Shown: positions 1 through 16,682, counted from the stretch's first letter. The stretch: 64,000 nucleotides of DNA from Chamaecrista fasciculata (GCA_003254925.1 QANZ01032061.1:124001-188000), one strand, 5' to 3'. Numbers and translations: made by a program. Notes: a model not told the origin generated them from the sequence alone.

Positions 1-64
1 AAGAAAGTTCGAAACAATAACACCTTTGAACCAAAAACTAATTAATTGTACAATAAGATACAAC

Positions 65-193
65 CTCATCTTTCAGCATGTGAAGTAAAGTGGTCTTCCC
101 AGCATTATCAAGCCCTAGAAATAGGATCTTCGCCTCCTTTTGCCAAAGACCCAGAGAAGCCAGAATCCCATAGAACCAATCCACAATAAACAT
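65..193 (-). CDS. SAR1: SAR1 small GTPase, first coding exon only (gene continues left of window)
   Basis: This is exon 1 of a SAR1-family GTPase, the protein that starts COPII coat assembly at ER exit sites. The exon runs from an ATG at 193 to a GAG|gt donor at 65/64 and encodes 43 residues: the amphipathic N-terminal helix (MFIVDWFYG), then the P-loop GLDNAGKTT and the stretch ending MLKDE. Length and splice phase are identical to exon 1 of the complete paralogue at 5073-5201. The first residues differ (FIV here, FIF there), so it is a distinct tandem copy. The remaining exons would lie to the left of position 1, so I cannot say whether the gene is intact. The next 400 bases upstream (194-600) are the likely 5' UTR and promoter. 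Confidence 0.9.
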
Positions 194-619
194 ACTTTAC
201 CAAAAAGTTTTTAGCTGCTCTGAACTGGAATACCGAAACTTTTCACCGGAAAACTTGACCGGAAGAGAAAAAAGAAAAAACTCCGTCCGCACTAGAGCAC
301 CACACGAGATCGCCGAAAAATGCAATCAGCGATGGGAAGAGAGAGAAAAATAAAGAGATCTGAAACAGAGAGCAAAAGTAATGAAGAACCAACAGAGATA
401 CAAAGAAAACGAGAGACAAAAAACTGCTTTTCTTTTTTCCAATTTATTTTCGACAATTTTTGGAAATTCATGGGTAGAACGAATTAACCTAGGGAATGTA
501 TACCGATTACCGGTATGGCCAGTGAACGAGACGCTGTTAAGTGTTAAGCGATAAAAGGCGAGCTGAGACTGACGGAGAGTGGTGACCGGAATAGCCCGTT
601 AGCGGCACAAATTCCAGTT

Positions 620-1738
620 GTAAGAAATTGATTGGTTGGTACGCGTCACTAGAAAATGCTAAAGCCTACGATACTGTCAGCATGTAATCAGAGGATGCTT
701 ACGTGTAAGAAATAAGAATAGAATACGAAGGGAAATTATAAGTCATATTTTAGTATTTTTACTATTTTACTATAAAATGCTATTAATAATGCGTGATGCA
801 TTTATTTTATATGAATTATAATTAAAAAATCATTAAAAATATTTTTTGTGCAAACAATTATTAAAGAACAAACTAATAACTTCATACTTTAAAGATCAGG
901 CTTTTAAAATATTAAAATACATAATTTAATTTTTAAAAAGTTAAAAAGTATAATTATTAGTTTATAAAATAAATATATTATTTATTTTTTAAGGATTAAA
1001 TTAGATATTTAATTTTTTTAGAAATTAAGTTATTAATTCAGTAATCTTTTAAAGATTAAGTTGTTAATTTATTCATTAGTAAAAATAAAAAATTAAAAAA
1101 ACTATAAGAAATATATAAAAAAAAAACTTATATAAAAAATTTTCTAACATCAAATTATACATCAAGCATGGCAAAAAGAAAAGTTAAGCCGATTGTGTTG
1201 TTTTAGCATTCCGAAGAGTAGAATGAATAAAGATATATAAATTTTTCTTTTTTGGCATAGGAAATGCTTGAATGGTGTGAACTTTTTTAACTCCTAATCA
1301 GAAAATTCATGAGTTGCGGAAAGAGAGGGTCCACACATGATTTATGATTATCTCATTCTATTTTAATTTTTCTTTTTCATAATTTTGTAAACAAATAATA
1401 TTTATTTAGATTGATCATTAAAATAATTAAATACTTTGAAACTAAAAAAATGATTATTAAATTTGCATAATTTAGGTTATTTAGTTAATCGTTTGAAATT
1501 TAAACATCAAATATTTGTCAAAGTGAAACTTAGACCAAAGAAAGAAAGAATTCGAAGACAAGTTCGGTTTTCCACTCATAATCAACGAGGGAATAGTTCA
1601 AAAAGATTCTTCCAACACTCGCTTCAATTGCCTTGGCCCAATATCCACAGAATTCAATCTTTCAAGGTTGTCCCAAGAATCAAAAGAGAATTTTCCCAAA
1701 AATATTATGCTATTAAGGTACAAAAATGTAGCACATAA
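620..1738. other. AT-rich intergenic spacer between the two SAR1 copies
   Basis: This lies between the promoter side of the left SAR1 copy and the 3' end of the right copy. It is strongly AT-rich, with many short A and T runs. A 91-codon open frame at 1463-1738 on the plus strand has no recognisable domain and sits against the SAR1 3' end, so I do not call it a gene. Confidence 0.5.
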
Positions 1739-1867
1739 CATTACTGCATATGTCGTATCAAATAATCCAATCAAAATTCAATAAAGAAAAAAGAGAAAAA
1801 TCTGATGTAACTGCAGGCATAGTGCTAATTAATTAACAAGGCGAAGGAAGAAAGAGGGGTGAAATCT

Positions 1868-5201
<3,334 letters not shown>

Positions 5202-5479
5202 GGTTGAAAGGGGTTTCAGATCCAAAACAAAAATCGGAAGAAATTGCGGGAATATGCTTTGAATCTGAGGGAGAAAGTTCGAGATCGATGAATGAAGAAG
5301 GGAAGGGAGAAGCTAGATCATGTGTGTGTCTGTATTGGCAGCCAACTCAGTAAACGCATGTGGTAGGAAACGGAGGTGGGTTTTGGGTGGCAACAGGCCT
5401 ACACGCACAGAGATCTTATATGCTAAACTAAGCTTGTGGTTACCCTTGTTATTTTCAAGCTTCTATGTGCTTTGTTTTT

Positions 5480-7560
5480 TATTTTATTTATTCTCATGAA
5501 TGTGAAATGTTTAAAATTGTCATAAATATATATTCATAATCATTTATTTCATGGTTAAATAAATAAAATTATTAATATCTTTATGTAGTTTTAAGTATTA
5601 AAACTTTTTTTTAATTAAAAATTTTGGTGAGGACGATGACGCCCCTGACTCAAACTATACAATTATTATAGGCGGAAAGTGATCAAGTTAATCAAATTTC
5701 ATTAGCAAAACTTTTTTTTTCAATTGAGATAATTATCAAATGAAGTCGAATCGACTATAAAAGTTAATTTGAGACTAAAATAAAAAAAAAATATGATTAT
5801 ATTCAATCATTTAAATATAAAAATTAGAAATTATAAAAATATTTAAGAATAATTTGAATCAAACTGAATTTAAGAATATATATATTGGACCAATTTAAGC
5901 ATACCACATTTTATAAATTAAACCATTATATAATAATACTAAATTACTAATAATCATTCTTATTACAGAGTTTTGAAAAAGGTAAGACCATCTATTAGGT
6001 CTGCAATTACATTAAAGATATTCTAATTTGTCAATAATTTCCTTTCGCTTTTATGGCATTAAATAGTTGTATTCCTTTTAACCTAATATGATCGTCTCCC
6101 AACTAAATATTGATTTGAAACTTTAAACTTTAAAGTACTTTTTTTTTATCAAAAGTATTTTAAAAATACATACAATTTTCTTAAAAATGTGATGAAATAT
6201 CTTTTGTACTTTTAATTTTTCATAAAAAGTTAATTTGTTAAAATTTTTATTTAAAAAACTAAATATTTTTTAACTATTATTAAATACAAAAAAACTTTTT
6301 ACAGATTGGGAAAGAAACAACCAATGTCAAATAAATACAAAACAACTTTTAATTTTAAATATTATTAAATATAAAACAACCAATGTCAAATACCTTAAAA
6401 TTTGGAAAAACATAAAATAAATTTTTTATTAATAAATTTATTAAATAAAATCCTTTATATTAAATTGAAAGTTTGGAGAGTATTTTTTTTTCTAAAAGTT
6501 CATGAAATTTTTTATAGAAAACTAAAGTTTATGAAGATTCATGAAGATTTTATTTCTTTAAGTTTTAAAAGTATTAGATATCAATACTATATTCAAATAT
6601 TTAACTGTTTGGGAAAGATTATTTTTTGATCAAATTATAATCATATTATGAAAAAATAGATTATAGTTTGGGTAATAATTTGTAAAAGGAGATTTGTAGG
6701 TGTAAAATTATTTAAATAGATATGTAATAATCGTAGTTGGTAGATAAAAGAATCTGAAAAATAATAAATTGTAGAGTAATTATCAAATTTCGGCAAAAAA
6801 AAGAAAGAGTGATTGTCAAAAATCAAAATATTACCTAAAAGCTAAAATAATAATTGCTTTATCATTACTTTTTTATAAAACTTGAATAATATAATTAACA
6901 TTTAATATATTATTTAACCATAATTTATAATTAATGTTACATTTCATTTTTTTAGGAAGTTTCATTAATATTTGAAATATTCATTCATTAAATTGATCTT
7001 AGTGTATGTTTGCGTAATGAAGTTTATAGAAGGATTTTAAGGTTGAATTGTTTAAAGNTTAATTTTAAAATAAAATTACAAAAGTATACTTGTATCTCTT
7101 AATTTATCTTTTGGTATATTAATATAGCTTTCAATTTTGTCTCTTAAATTTTATTAAATTTACTTTAATCTCTTAATTTAAAAAATTTAATCATTTTTCC
7201 TAACTCTTAACATGGTTAATCAATTTAACAAAAGTTATTGGGTTGAAAATATTTTTAATACTCCAAAGTCCAATCGCAAATCACTACGCACACTCACAAT
7301 ATAATAATCATCTATAAATTAATAAATAAATCTCCTAAATTAGTACCAGTTCTCTTTACTCTGGTAAGTTGTAACCTAATTGTATGATTTTGTATTGCGA
7401 TTTTGCCATATTTTTATTAAAGAATGGTTTTCTTAGACTCTCGCAACCAGTCTGAAAAACTTCCGAGCCATTGAACTTGAAATGTTTAATGCGAATGATA
7501 ATCAGATATCGAGGCATAAACACAAGATCTATATATATAACCCATTAATTTGATAGTAGT
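5480..7560. other. AT-rich intergenic spacer, no supportable gene
   Basis: This is 2 kb of very AT-rich DNA upstream of SAR1 with one ambiguous base (N at 7058). Short open frames at 6402-6629 and 6641-6826 are low-complexity and K/I/F/Y-rich, as expected for AT-rich noise. I see no RNA gene, TIR pair or LTR here. Confidence 0.5.
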
Positions 7561-7904
7561 TCAGCCCAGCAAGCTTATCCAAAGAATGATCAAACATATA
7601 ACTATAATAGGAGAATAGGATTTTAACAGGATAAAGCTTAACCCCACTTAGCAGCAATTACAAGTTACAACCAAAGAGGAAAATACTCAACTTAGGAAGA
7701 ATCATTTGAGGAAGCATAACCATCACAAACAACATTTATCAGGAACAAAAGAAAAATAACACTATCAGAACAATGAAGGATTTGTATGGCTAATGTTAAC
7801 AAGATGAAGATTATATAAAGTTTCACATACACGAGGGAAACAATGTTCAGACGTGCAAGTCATATGCATAAAGGACACATTTAATGGAAGAGAAAGTTTA
7901 ATTT

Positions 7905-8125
7905 CCAGTCTATGAATTTATCTTAAAATTAAGATTTAGTCTTTGAATATTGAAAATATGTTTTTTTATCTTTTTTTTTTCACAAATGTTAACTATTTAG
8001 TCCTCAAAAGTATTATTTGTGTGGACTAAATAGTCAATATTTCTTACAAAAAAGAGGGACCAAATTGTGTATTTTCAATATTGAGAGACTAAATTATAAT
8101 TTTGAGACATATGGGAGAACTAAAA
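7905..8125. mobile_element. Palindromic MITE-like fold-back element
   Basis: The two halves are imperfect inverted repeats built around phrases such as TTTAGTCTTTGAATATTGAAAA on one side and TTTTCAATATTGAGAGACTAAA on the other. The centre holds a second inverted pair (TATTTAGTCC / GGACTAAATA). The wording 'dislike of gaps' between arms is slight, so the unit could fold into a long hairpin. No clean target duplication was found. It resembles the other 'gactaaa / tttagtc' fold-back elements in this window. Confidence 0.5.
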
Positions 8126-8155
8126 AGTAAGTTCACTCTTCAACAAAAACTTAAT

Positions 8156-8515
8156 CTAATGAGAGCTATGAGCAGCACTAATACCACTAAGACCAAGTTT
8201 CATGATCTCTAATTGCACCTCCAATTCCAAGGTCTTATCTTGTTCATCTGCTAAAGCCTTCCTCTGAATCTCATGTTGTTGGGCCATTTGATCCTCTTCC
8301 ACTAAAACCTCTTCTCCATGTACCATATTTATCAGACTCCTTACCTGCTTCATTTCTTCTTCCAAGCTCTTTTTGAGTAGCATCAGAACAGGCAATATAA
8401 TTTCTTTGTTCACTCTTTCTCTTCCTACTCCAATCATAATATTTCCTCCACCACATGATGATGAACACCCTCCTTGCATTTGCATACCCGTTTCCGAAAT
8501 ATGGGGGTCACTCAT
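8156..8515 (-). CDS. Hypothetical protein with C-terminal coiled coil
   Basis: This is an open frame of 119 codons on the minus strand. An in-frame ATG at 8599 would add 28 residues, mostly aromatic and leucine-rich. I prefer the ATG at 8515 because the upstream stretch reads like a CT-rich plant 5' UTR. The protein has a short Met/Gly/Cys/Ser-rich N-terminus (QMQGGCSSSCGGGN), then a charged, heptad-like region from about residue 36 to the end (KKSLEEEMKQVRSLINM, RKALADEQDKTLELEVQL) that looks like a coiled coil. I do not recognise a family. It could be a small gene or the last exon or remnant of a larger one. It lies between two MITE-like palindromes, which makes a relic plausible. Confidence 0.4.
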   Translation of the reverse strand: MSDPHISETGMQMQGGCSSSCGGGNIMIGVGRERVNKEIILPVLMLLKKSLEEEMKQVRSLINMVHGEEVLVEEDQMAQQHEIQRKALADEQDKTLELEVQLEIMKLGLSGISAAHSSH

Positions 8516-8721
8516 GTCTTGAAATTTGGGGTCTTGTTGAAGAAAAAGATAGAATAGAAAGAAATATGTGGGAGAGGCTGGAAAAGAAAGAACAGACAAC
8601 TAGACAAGGTTCCTACTTTCAAGTTCATAACGGTTTTCATGTGATTGTTGGGTTGGGAGAAACAAAAGTGTCGCCAATGTCATGTGAAGTTCACAAAAAA
8701 AGTTGGTACATGTTTTTTTTT

Positions 8722-8912
8722 GGAGAATTTTCATCAATTGGTCCATATACTTTATCCAAAATTTTAATTTACTCCCTATGTTTTATTTTTTAATCACGTC
8801 CATACTGATTTAAAAATAATTGTTCCTATAGGAGCTGATATTTAAAAAACAGAACTATAGGGACTAAATAAAAATTTTAGTAAAGTATAGAGACCAAATG
8901 ATAAATTTTTCC
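8722..8912. mobile_element. Palindromic MITE-like element
   Basis: The arms are imperfect inverted repeats. The left arm has GGTCCATATACTTTATCC and ATTTACTCCCTAT; the right arm has ATAGGGACTAAAT and AAAGTATAGAGACC. The unit is about 190 bp and has no coding capacity. The target duplication is not clear. It sits just upstream of the eL29 promoter. Confidence 0.5.
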
Positions 8913-8954
8913 TCTGTCTTTTACTATTGAGCTTCGGTATTCGGCCTATTGGGT

Positions 8955-9139
8955 TGTCTAGGCCCAACTTGTAGCTTTTCGAACCCAGCCTCCAATGGCC
9001 CATTTCATGAGATGGTGATAGGGGTATTTTCGTCATTAAAATGATAAATCTGTCCCAATCTAGGGCTTCATCATCAAGTTCGTATATAACGAGTCATCTA
9101 TTTTTCACTCTTCGTTTCTCTCTTCGCTGAAAACCCTAG
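8955..9139 (+). promoter_or_regulatory. eL29 promoter: two site II motifs, TATA box and telo box
   Basis: GGCCCA (site II type) occurs at 8961-8966 and 8997-9002. A TATA-like TATATAA lies at about 9083-9089, and an AAACCCTAG telo box is at 9131-9139 within the transcribed leader. The combination of site II elements and a telo box is known from plant ribosomal-protein promoters and fits the gene downstream. Confidence 0.65.
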
Positions 9140-9281
9140 CCGAGCCGGACCTTGCTCCTTTTTCTCTTGCAATCAATCTGGTTCGTGAATTAACTCTATT
9201 TCGCGATTCTCTCATTTCCTTTGTCTCTCTTTTTCTTTAAGTTCCGTTTGATGTTCAATTTTGTGTGTTTGGATTGCAGAG

Positions 9282-9562
9282 ATGGCGAAGTCGAAGAACC
9301 ACACAGCTCACAACCAGTCCTACAAGGCCCATAAGAACGGCATCAAAAAGCCTAGGAAGCACCGCCATACTTCCACCAAAGGGGTATACACTTATTTTTC
9401 CTGACATTAGTTTTCAGATGATGTCTTTTTATTTTTCAATTAATTATTTGTTTATGTCGGGATTTTATTTTTTTGTAGATGGATCCCAAGTTTCTGAGGA
9501 ACCAGAGGTATGCCAGGAAGCATAACAATAAGAGTGGTGAGGGAGCCTCGGAGGAAGAGTAA
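9282..9562 (+). CDS. RPL29: 60S ribosomal protein eL29
   Basis: This is a small basic protein of the large cytosolic ribosomal subunit. The coding exons 9282-9383 and 9479-9562 join in phase 0 (GGG|gt ... ag|ATG) to 61 codons, the same length as plant eL29. The N-terminus [18 protein letters not shown] and the later [16 protein letters not shown] are the family hallmarks. The tail is acidic (GASEEE). A leader intron is visible: the 5' UTR exon ends at 9180, a GT starts at 9181 and the acceptor AG is at 9278-9279, three bases before the ATG. This arrangement is common in plant ribosomal-protein genes. No defect is seen. Confidence 0.96.
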
Positions 9563-9649
9563 AATGTGGGACCTTTGTGATGAAGCTTGCATGATTTTCC
9601 GTTATAGACTAGTTTCCTTGGTTTAGCTCTATGTGTTTTGATGGTATAT

Positions 9650-11500
9650 TTTTTTTGATATATTCATCCTTTAGTAGTATAGTGAATTTAATGGCTTTTT
9701 CTGGGTTTCAATCAATTCAGAGATAAGGCAGAACTGTTATAGCATCGTTGTTGGATTTTGTCAAAGACCCTTTAATTTTAACATCAGTTGAGCTTTAAGG
9801 TGTTTCCATATATATCATCAGTATGTTGTTTCTGTGCATTCGGTTTGTCTTTGGTTGCCGATATTTATTGTTTGAACCATCTCTTTGCTGCCTTATAAAT
9901 GTGCAAGGGAGATGCATTTAGCTTTTGTTTTGCAATGGGCGATTCGGATTTGTACAATATCATTGTAACCTAAGGAATCAGAGTAATTCGATTCTTGTAA
10001 AAAAATTAATAACCAGAGTGTTCGGTTAAGTTGGAAATGGGCACTATTGTTACTTAGACTTAATTTGTAGGATTTTCTAGCTGAGGGAGAGAGATTATCA
10101 TGCAAACTTTTGATTGTGTGGGCATTTTTCATTTTAATTCTCCATAAGTCTTAAACGTAGCTGGCTAATTTTGACGAAATGTTCTTTCTTAGCATTATGT
10201 GCAAGGATAGAACACTTTGGCAAAAGTTGATCCATATAGCTGTCCCCATCTAGTGTGATAATTCCCACCTAGTGTGATAAGGCTTTGGTTGTTGTTTTTG
10301 TTGTTGTTCTTTCTTAGCATTAATGCTGGTGGAGTCTTGAAGTCTGAAGATAGGATTTATCTGTTGTCAAATAGGGTAAAATTTAAAATATGTGCCAAGT
10401 GTCTTGTTATATACTGAGTTTTCTTGCAAGACATGGATTTACTACGTCTATTTTAATAGAGCAAGTATATAAGAAATTTTCTATTTTTTTTCAGTTAACA
10501 TTTGTATGTACCTCCAACGGAAATTGTTTAACTATTCACTAGTGCGCGCTCTTTGATTCGAAAGAAAAAGAAATTGAAAGTATTGTATGCCTCTAAATTG
10601 AGGGAGAAAAATGAGTAGTGCAAGGGTACACAATTTTTCTAGGAAAAAAAGTTTGTATTGTACAGGCGCAGTTTTATTATGATTATTTTGATCAACAATC
10701 TTTTGACATTCTAATTTATATTGCAAAGGCAAAATATGTTATTCTTTACCTTAAAAATGGTCACTTCTGAGGGAATTTGTTAGTATACAACAGAGTAAAT
10801 CTTTTGCTCTCTCTAGACCAAAATTCAAAACCCATTCGCAGTTTGTAAACGCCGGACTTCATTAACGAATGGAAGTTTTACTCTTCAAAATTAGAGTTCG
10901 TGTTTCCTTTGGACTGCTGCACCATCTTCAATTCTTCATCACTCTGCTATGATAATATTAGATTGACGCCGACGGCATGTAGCAGTTTGTGTATGACGGC
11001 GGCGTCTATTCCGCAGAGAGACGTATATGGGATATGGCAATTCTATTTTATTTATTCATAAAGTGTATAAAAGTATAGCATATGTGAAAATTTTAAAATT
11101 TATTTAATTATCTATTTCCCGAATTGAATCGGATATTTAATTGCTCGAGTAGTTAAAATATCACCTAACAGAAGATAGGAAATTTTATTTGAATAAATTG
11201 TTTATTGCGTTCAAAACTTAATACCACTACAAAATATTCATTGGCCCTCTCAAAGCTCTCTCGTAAAGCAAAGTTGACCATAATTACGAGGAAGAAGAAA
11301 GCTAGTTTCTCAAACGTAATAATAAGGAACATAAGTTATTTTGACAGGCCCTAACAAAACTAAGAAAACAAGATATCAATACATGTAATATTTGGCGATC
11401 ATCCATTCTCAAGGTATTGGCTGATTTCTTCAAATAGTTCTCTTCTTTTACAGGTCTGCTAGTATGATGTTGTCTCCTCTCTGAAGACGTGTGATGATGC
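9650..11500. other. Intergenic spacer between eL29 and the lipoamide dehydrogenase 3' end
   Basis: This contains the eL29 3' UTR at its left and the LPD 3' UTR at its right. In between is unique-looking AT-rich DNA and a short less AT-rich patch at about 10840-11040. No convincing ORF, TIR pair or RNA gene was found. Confidence 0.45.
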
Positions 11501-11554
11501 CTTGGAACTCCCTATCACAAGCAAATTTCTTCAAAAATTTATACTCTGAGAAGG

Positions 11555-14500
11555 TTATACTGCAACTGGTTCACCTACTGGGCTAGAAGCTTGTGCTTTG
11601 ACCTGCTTCATTTATTGAATAGGGGGTTGTGTTAAACTGTAAATGCACCAGCCATGATGAACTAGCTATTTGTGGAAAAAATTATTAGGTGTTTTTAGTC
11701 TAACGTAGATAAGTTATTAAGCTAACTATAAACGGATATCTAAGCATGTTGGAATACAAGTGTTGCTAAAGAAGAATATGAATATCTAACATGCTTAAAT
11801 TTCTTTTTATAAATGTCTTGCCCAACTTATCTTGTGTTTGTTCGTATGTGTCGAAATATTCGAGTGTCTTCCAACTCTAATTTTTCTCTATATTAATAGA
11901 AATTTAATCTTATATTACAACCTCTCCAGCTGTCATATATATAACCTGTTTGGGAATTTCAACCTTACGAGAAAAATTAGGGTGAAGCAACTAAGATTAA
12001 AAAAATGACTCAATCCCTATCTTTTAAATATGTTACAAACTAGTAAGAGAAAGAAAGGATTAGGGAAGGTTGGATTATGTATATTCAGTATGGTAAAGGG
12101 AAAGAATTATGAATGCTCACCTTTGCTGATTTAAATAACTCATCAAGCACCTCAGACAAAGTTGGATGTGCATGAACTGCGAATTTTATTTCCTGCATTT
12201 TACATATAAAAAAAGTCAAACATATATAACATACAAGAATACTATTGTGGGAATAAACAGTTAAGCTTATCAACAATATGAACAAAATTATGAACTATTC
12301 TATGTAATCAATGATTGAAAATATCAATTGAGAGATCCTGAGAGAAGTGAACGTAATTACGCAGCCATTTATTAACTTAATGCCCTTGTGCATTTAATAG
12401 TGGTAATGGTAGGAAAATTCACCTGAATGCTTGTTCCTAATGCTATTGCATTGGATGCTTCATGGATAAGATCTGCAGCATGCAACCCAAAAATATGAAC
12501 TCCTAGTATCTCTCCATTGTCAGGCCTGTATATCAACTGCGGGAAAAAGTATAAATGACAATCAGCAATCCATGATCCAGGTAAATTATTTTCTAAAAAA
12601 ATATTAATCTATCAAAAAAATAATTATAAGAGAACAAGTAAAGCAGACTCCCTTTTCGAACAACTCTTTGTTAGAGAACTCACTTGTGGCATTTAACATA
12701 ACATACTCCCTTCCAGGATGCAAATTATTTTACGGTTCAGTTCTTGTGGAGATTTGCTTAAAAGGTAAAAGAGATGATCAAATAGCTCATACTTGGCCTA
12801 TGTCTCCAATTTGGAGTCAGTTAATTGCATTTCCTCTATAATCTCTCTGAGTGATGTACATTCTCACTGTTCTAGAAATGCTGTTTTGCTTCAATATAAA
12901 AAAAAATCTTGCATAATATTTTGTGCAGGAATAGCATAAAAAGGGAAAGATACAGAAATATAACCTTGGCGAGTCCCTCCCCTTCATTTTCAGCTAGGGC
13001 CTTTGTGTTAGCTTTAAAACTTGTTTTGGCAACACTTACTTCAAAACCCTCTTTTTCACCTTTCTCCCTCGCTTGAGGCTGCAAATTTTACATATTTGGT
13101 CATAAATCATAAGTTTATCGAATATAACTGAAAAGACAATGAGCTGAACAGAGATTTTATCATATATCATATAGGGAAAATTGGTGGGAAAGCAGAAGGA
13201 AGATGCTGAAAGTTAAGCAAAGATAAGGAAGAGAATCCAGTTGACAAAATGGCGGAAAGTGATATGCATATTCATCAATAAAAGGTTTCGTATATACCTC
13301 TGTCAATCCAACCATGCTGATTTCAGGATGAGTGAAACAAGCAGCTGGGATACTTAGATGATTGAGCACATAATCTCTTCCAGTGACTTGTTCAACCACT
13401 GTTAGACGACTATTTTATTAGGTGAAATGGGAGAAAAAGACTTAAATGTTAGTAGTGAAACTACATTATTACTAGTGAGGCACTAACCTGAAATCCCTTG
13501 AGCACTGGCAGCATGAGCGAGCATCATCTTTCCATTTGCATCACCAATACAATATAAATGAGGAACCTATCATTCCATATCTTGTTTCAGTAATCATTGG
13601 TCACAACTAGGGAACAATATTTTCTAACAAGTCTGGAAACAAACCAGATTGCCTTTTGCATCAATTACTCGCATGCGCTCATCCACTGGAACAAAACCAC
13701 GCTGTGTTACAACATCAATCTGCAGGAACAAAGTCAACAAAACTGTTTGATCACTTCAATTCATGGAAAATCTTGAATTTTTTTAACATATTTGTATTGG
13801 GAGGACATACATTTTCCAAGCCAAGACCTTGTGTAAATGGAGCCCTTCCAGTCGCTATTAGTGCTGCATCCACCTGCAGTAAATTAAAGCAACAGAAATC
13901 ACATTTAACATACCCAACTGTGATCAAATATGATAAATAAAACATATAGCTGCCACTGGTAGAAAAATTGAGTTTTAAGTATGAATTGACACTCATAAAG
14001 CAAGACAGTACAAATGTTTAGGGTTTTCAGTGCATAATAACAAGTTCAGTAGGGACATGGAAGCAACTAGTCACTGAAAGTGTTCAAAACAAAGAGAGAA
14101 ATTTTACAACTTTCAAGAAAAAGCCATATTACCTCCAAAGTGTCCTTAGGTTCCTTGGTCTTTGCATCAATGAGCTCAATGATAACTGGTTTTCCATCCC
14201 TTGCAGGAGTTATCTATAGATAATACATAAGTAAGTCATGTTAAAGTAGCTACCTAACCAAAAGTCAATCAAGAAATTACAAGATGTAAGTTACCTTGGT
14301 GGCAAAAACTCCAGTATGGTAGTCAATGTTCCGAGGATTAATTAGAACCCTTTGAGCCAACTTGCTAATTTCAGGATCAAATCCAGGCATAAGTTGATCT
14401 AAAGCTTCAACGAAAGTAACCTGCAGATTGCCATTATTAACAACTAAAAAGCTTCTGGAATAAATTAGGGCTTATAGGTTTTACAAGAAAAAAATAATAA

Positions 14501-16682
14501 TAAACTAAATGTTTGCAAACCTTGTACCAACAAAGTATAGAGAATTAGATGATTTCACATTGGTTTTTCACGTCCTAAACTCACACCAAGGTTCAGCTAT
14601 TTTGAATTCTTTCCGAGAAGAAAAAGTGATGAAGGACAAATATAAGTAACAGAAACAGGTGCTACCTCACTTCCAAGTGCAGTATATACATCACTGAATT
14701 CGAGGCCAATATAACCACTTCCAACAATTGCTATCCAATCAGGAACAGTCTCCAGTTTGAGCGCATGGTCACTGGTAATCACAGTTTTTCCTGCAGATAA
14801 TTATGAAGTGAATATTCATTAAAAGCAACTATCCAGTCATTATTCATTAACTCATTATACATCTGACAAGAAGTCAGAAAATGGAAGTCGTGAGCAATAT
14901 GAGATCTGAATTTATAGACTTGAGAATTAAACTGGTTGTAGATTAGAGTGAAAAAGCTGCTCAGGATACAGCTAATAGACATCCGTACCACTAAATTTCT
15001 TTGTGACAGAAAATTAATAGTCAATCTCCATTGCACACTTTGAAAAGTCATATATAACTGATAGTGGTTTGCAGTATACTTTGGAAGTTTCAAAAAGGAA
15101 AAAAAGGAAAATATAACTCCTTCATTTTTTTTTAAGTCATCTGATTATAAATTTCTTTGTGATAGAGAATCGTTAGTCAATCTCCATACTATATCTAGTA
15201 TCGAACTTACTGGAGAATTAACAAGCTCAGTAATAGACAGTATATCATAGTATTTCTAGCTGCAAGACATGCTCCCTGAAGTCCTAAGCCAACAGAATTG
15301 AGTAATACTAAAAAGAACTAGGTATATAAAATAGTGACGAGGAAAAAAATAAATAAGTACCATCAACTTCAATGCCTTTAGGAACGAAAGGAACAGAACC
15401 AGTGGCAATGATGATATCTTTTGCAGTTACTACGTTGTTGGAAGAGCCAACTTGCACCTTTTGAGGACCCTGCATGCATTCATAAATAAGATGTAAAACA
15501 AAATGTACCCAATCTCTTTTGCAGATTCAGGATTTAAGGCCAAATGACTCTTCAAGGCATAATGTCACTCACCAAAATTGTTCCAAAACCTGTAAGTATG
15601 TCTACCCCAAGTGCCTTTAAAGAATTGGTCAAATTACTACGAATTTTTGAAGCAAGGTTATTAGCATGATCAGCTACTCCCTGCCTGTCATACCCAGCAG
15701 CAGAAACCTGAAATAAATCATACCAGCAAAAGTAATTGACAGTGGAAACCGCTATTTCTTCAGTTACATTGCAACATAGCCATGAGCTCATAGCTTATAA
15801 GCTTAGTGAAACATGAGATATGTCTTTACCTGTAAGCCCAGGGACTTCAAGTGATGATCGTTCTGTAGTTCGCGCATACGGCCACTTACAGCCAAAAGAG
15901 CTTTAGAAGGGACGCAGCCTCTGTTTACACAAGTTCCTCCCACCACATCTCCCTCAACAATGGCTGTTTTCAAGCCCTGTAGTCGGCGTGTTATTTCAAT
16001 TTCCCTCACACCAAAAAAAAAAAAATGCAGTTTATCTAGAGCTAAGCTTATTAGGTACAACAAATAAATATCCAAGCGAAAGGCATCGATGCGCAAGAAA
16101 GTTACTTTAGCGTTTACTTCCCCCAACTAAAGCGATATCATGATGCCTCAATTTCAAATGCTTAAAGGGATTCTTCTACATCGGAGGATATAATCAAGGA
16201 AAAGGAAACACTGAAATCTTTTAAAAATTGAAGGAAAGGTACGTCATCTTATTGCATGATCTAAGTTCAAAATTCCAATTCACCACAAAACAGCTTCCGA
16301 TTAGACACAGACAAGAAATAAAACTGAGGCAAGGCATTCATGTTACCTTCTCGACCGCATGAAGCGCCGCACCATGACCACCAACGCCAGCTCCAATAAT
16401 CAACAAATCGTAATCGAACGATTTAGGAGCACTCCCATTGTCAGACAAGGCAGCCGATACTTTCTTGAGGTGTGAACGGGTAGGGATTGACACTCTCTGA
16501 TTCCCATCACTGAGCTTGAGAGGAGTGAATCCTAATGCCTCGCGCCTTAAACCGCAGAATCGGAGATTCAAAGGCCTTCCATTATTCGCGACCGGAAAGC
16601 AGTGGGAAGCGGAGTGGTGTGATCTGGAAACGGCAGAAGCAGACGAGCTGGGAGAGAAAGAGAGTGAGAGAGAGGACTGCAT
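11555..16682 (-). CDS. LPD1: Dihydrolipoyl dehydrogenase (E3), plastidial
   Basis: This is the FAD flavoprotein that re-oxidises dihydrolipoyl groups with NAD+ in the plastid pyruvate dehydrogenase complex. Exons (minus): 16347-16682, 15830-15976, 15573-15707, 15361-15469, 14666-14790, 14295-14420, 14133-14213, 13811-13873, 13645-13719, 13488-13566, 13298-13398, 12965-13078, 12423-12536, 12121-12192, 11555-11602. All introns are GT-AG and the frame stays open for 574 codons, close to the Arabidopsis plastid isoforms. Residues 1 to about 78 are Ser/Arg-rich and acid-poor, as in a chloroplast transit peptide. FAD motif GAGVGG is at 97-102, the redox pair C128/C133 is in [15 protein letters not shown] motif GSGYIG is at 266-271, and the catalytic H544/E549 are in HAHPTLSE. 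The final 15-codon exon (ending PVAV) is short and easily missed. LPD1 and LPD2 cannot be told apart here. Confidence 0.96.

Noticed and set aside
1463-1738. 91-codon plus-strand ORF
   Set aside because: It lies antisense to the SAR1 3' end, has no domain and a basic composition driven by AT-rich sequence.
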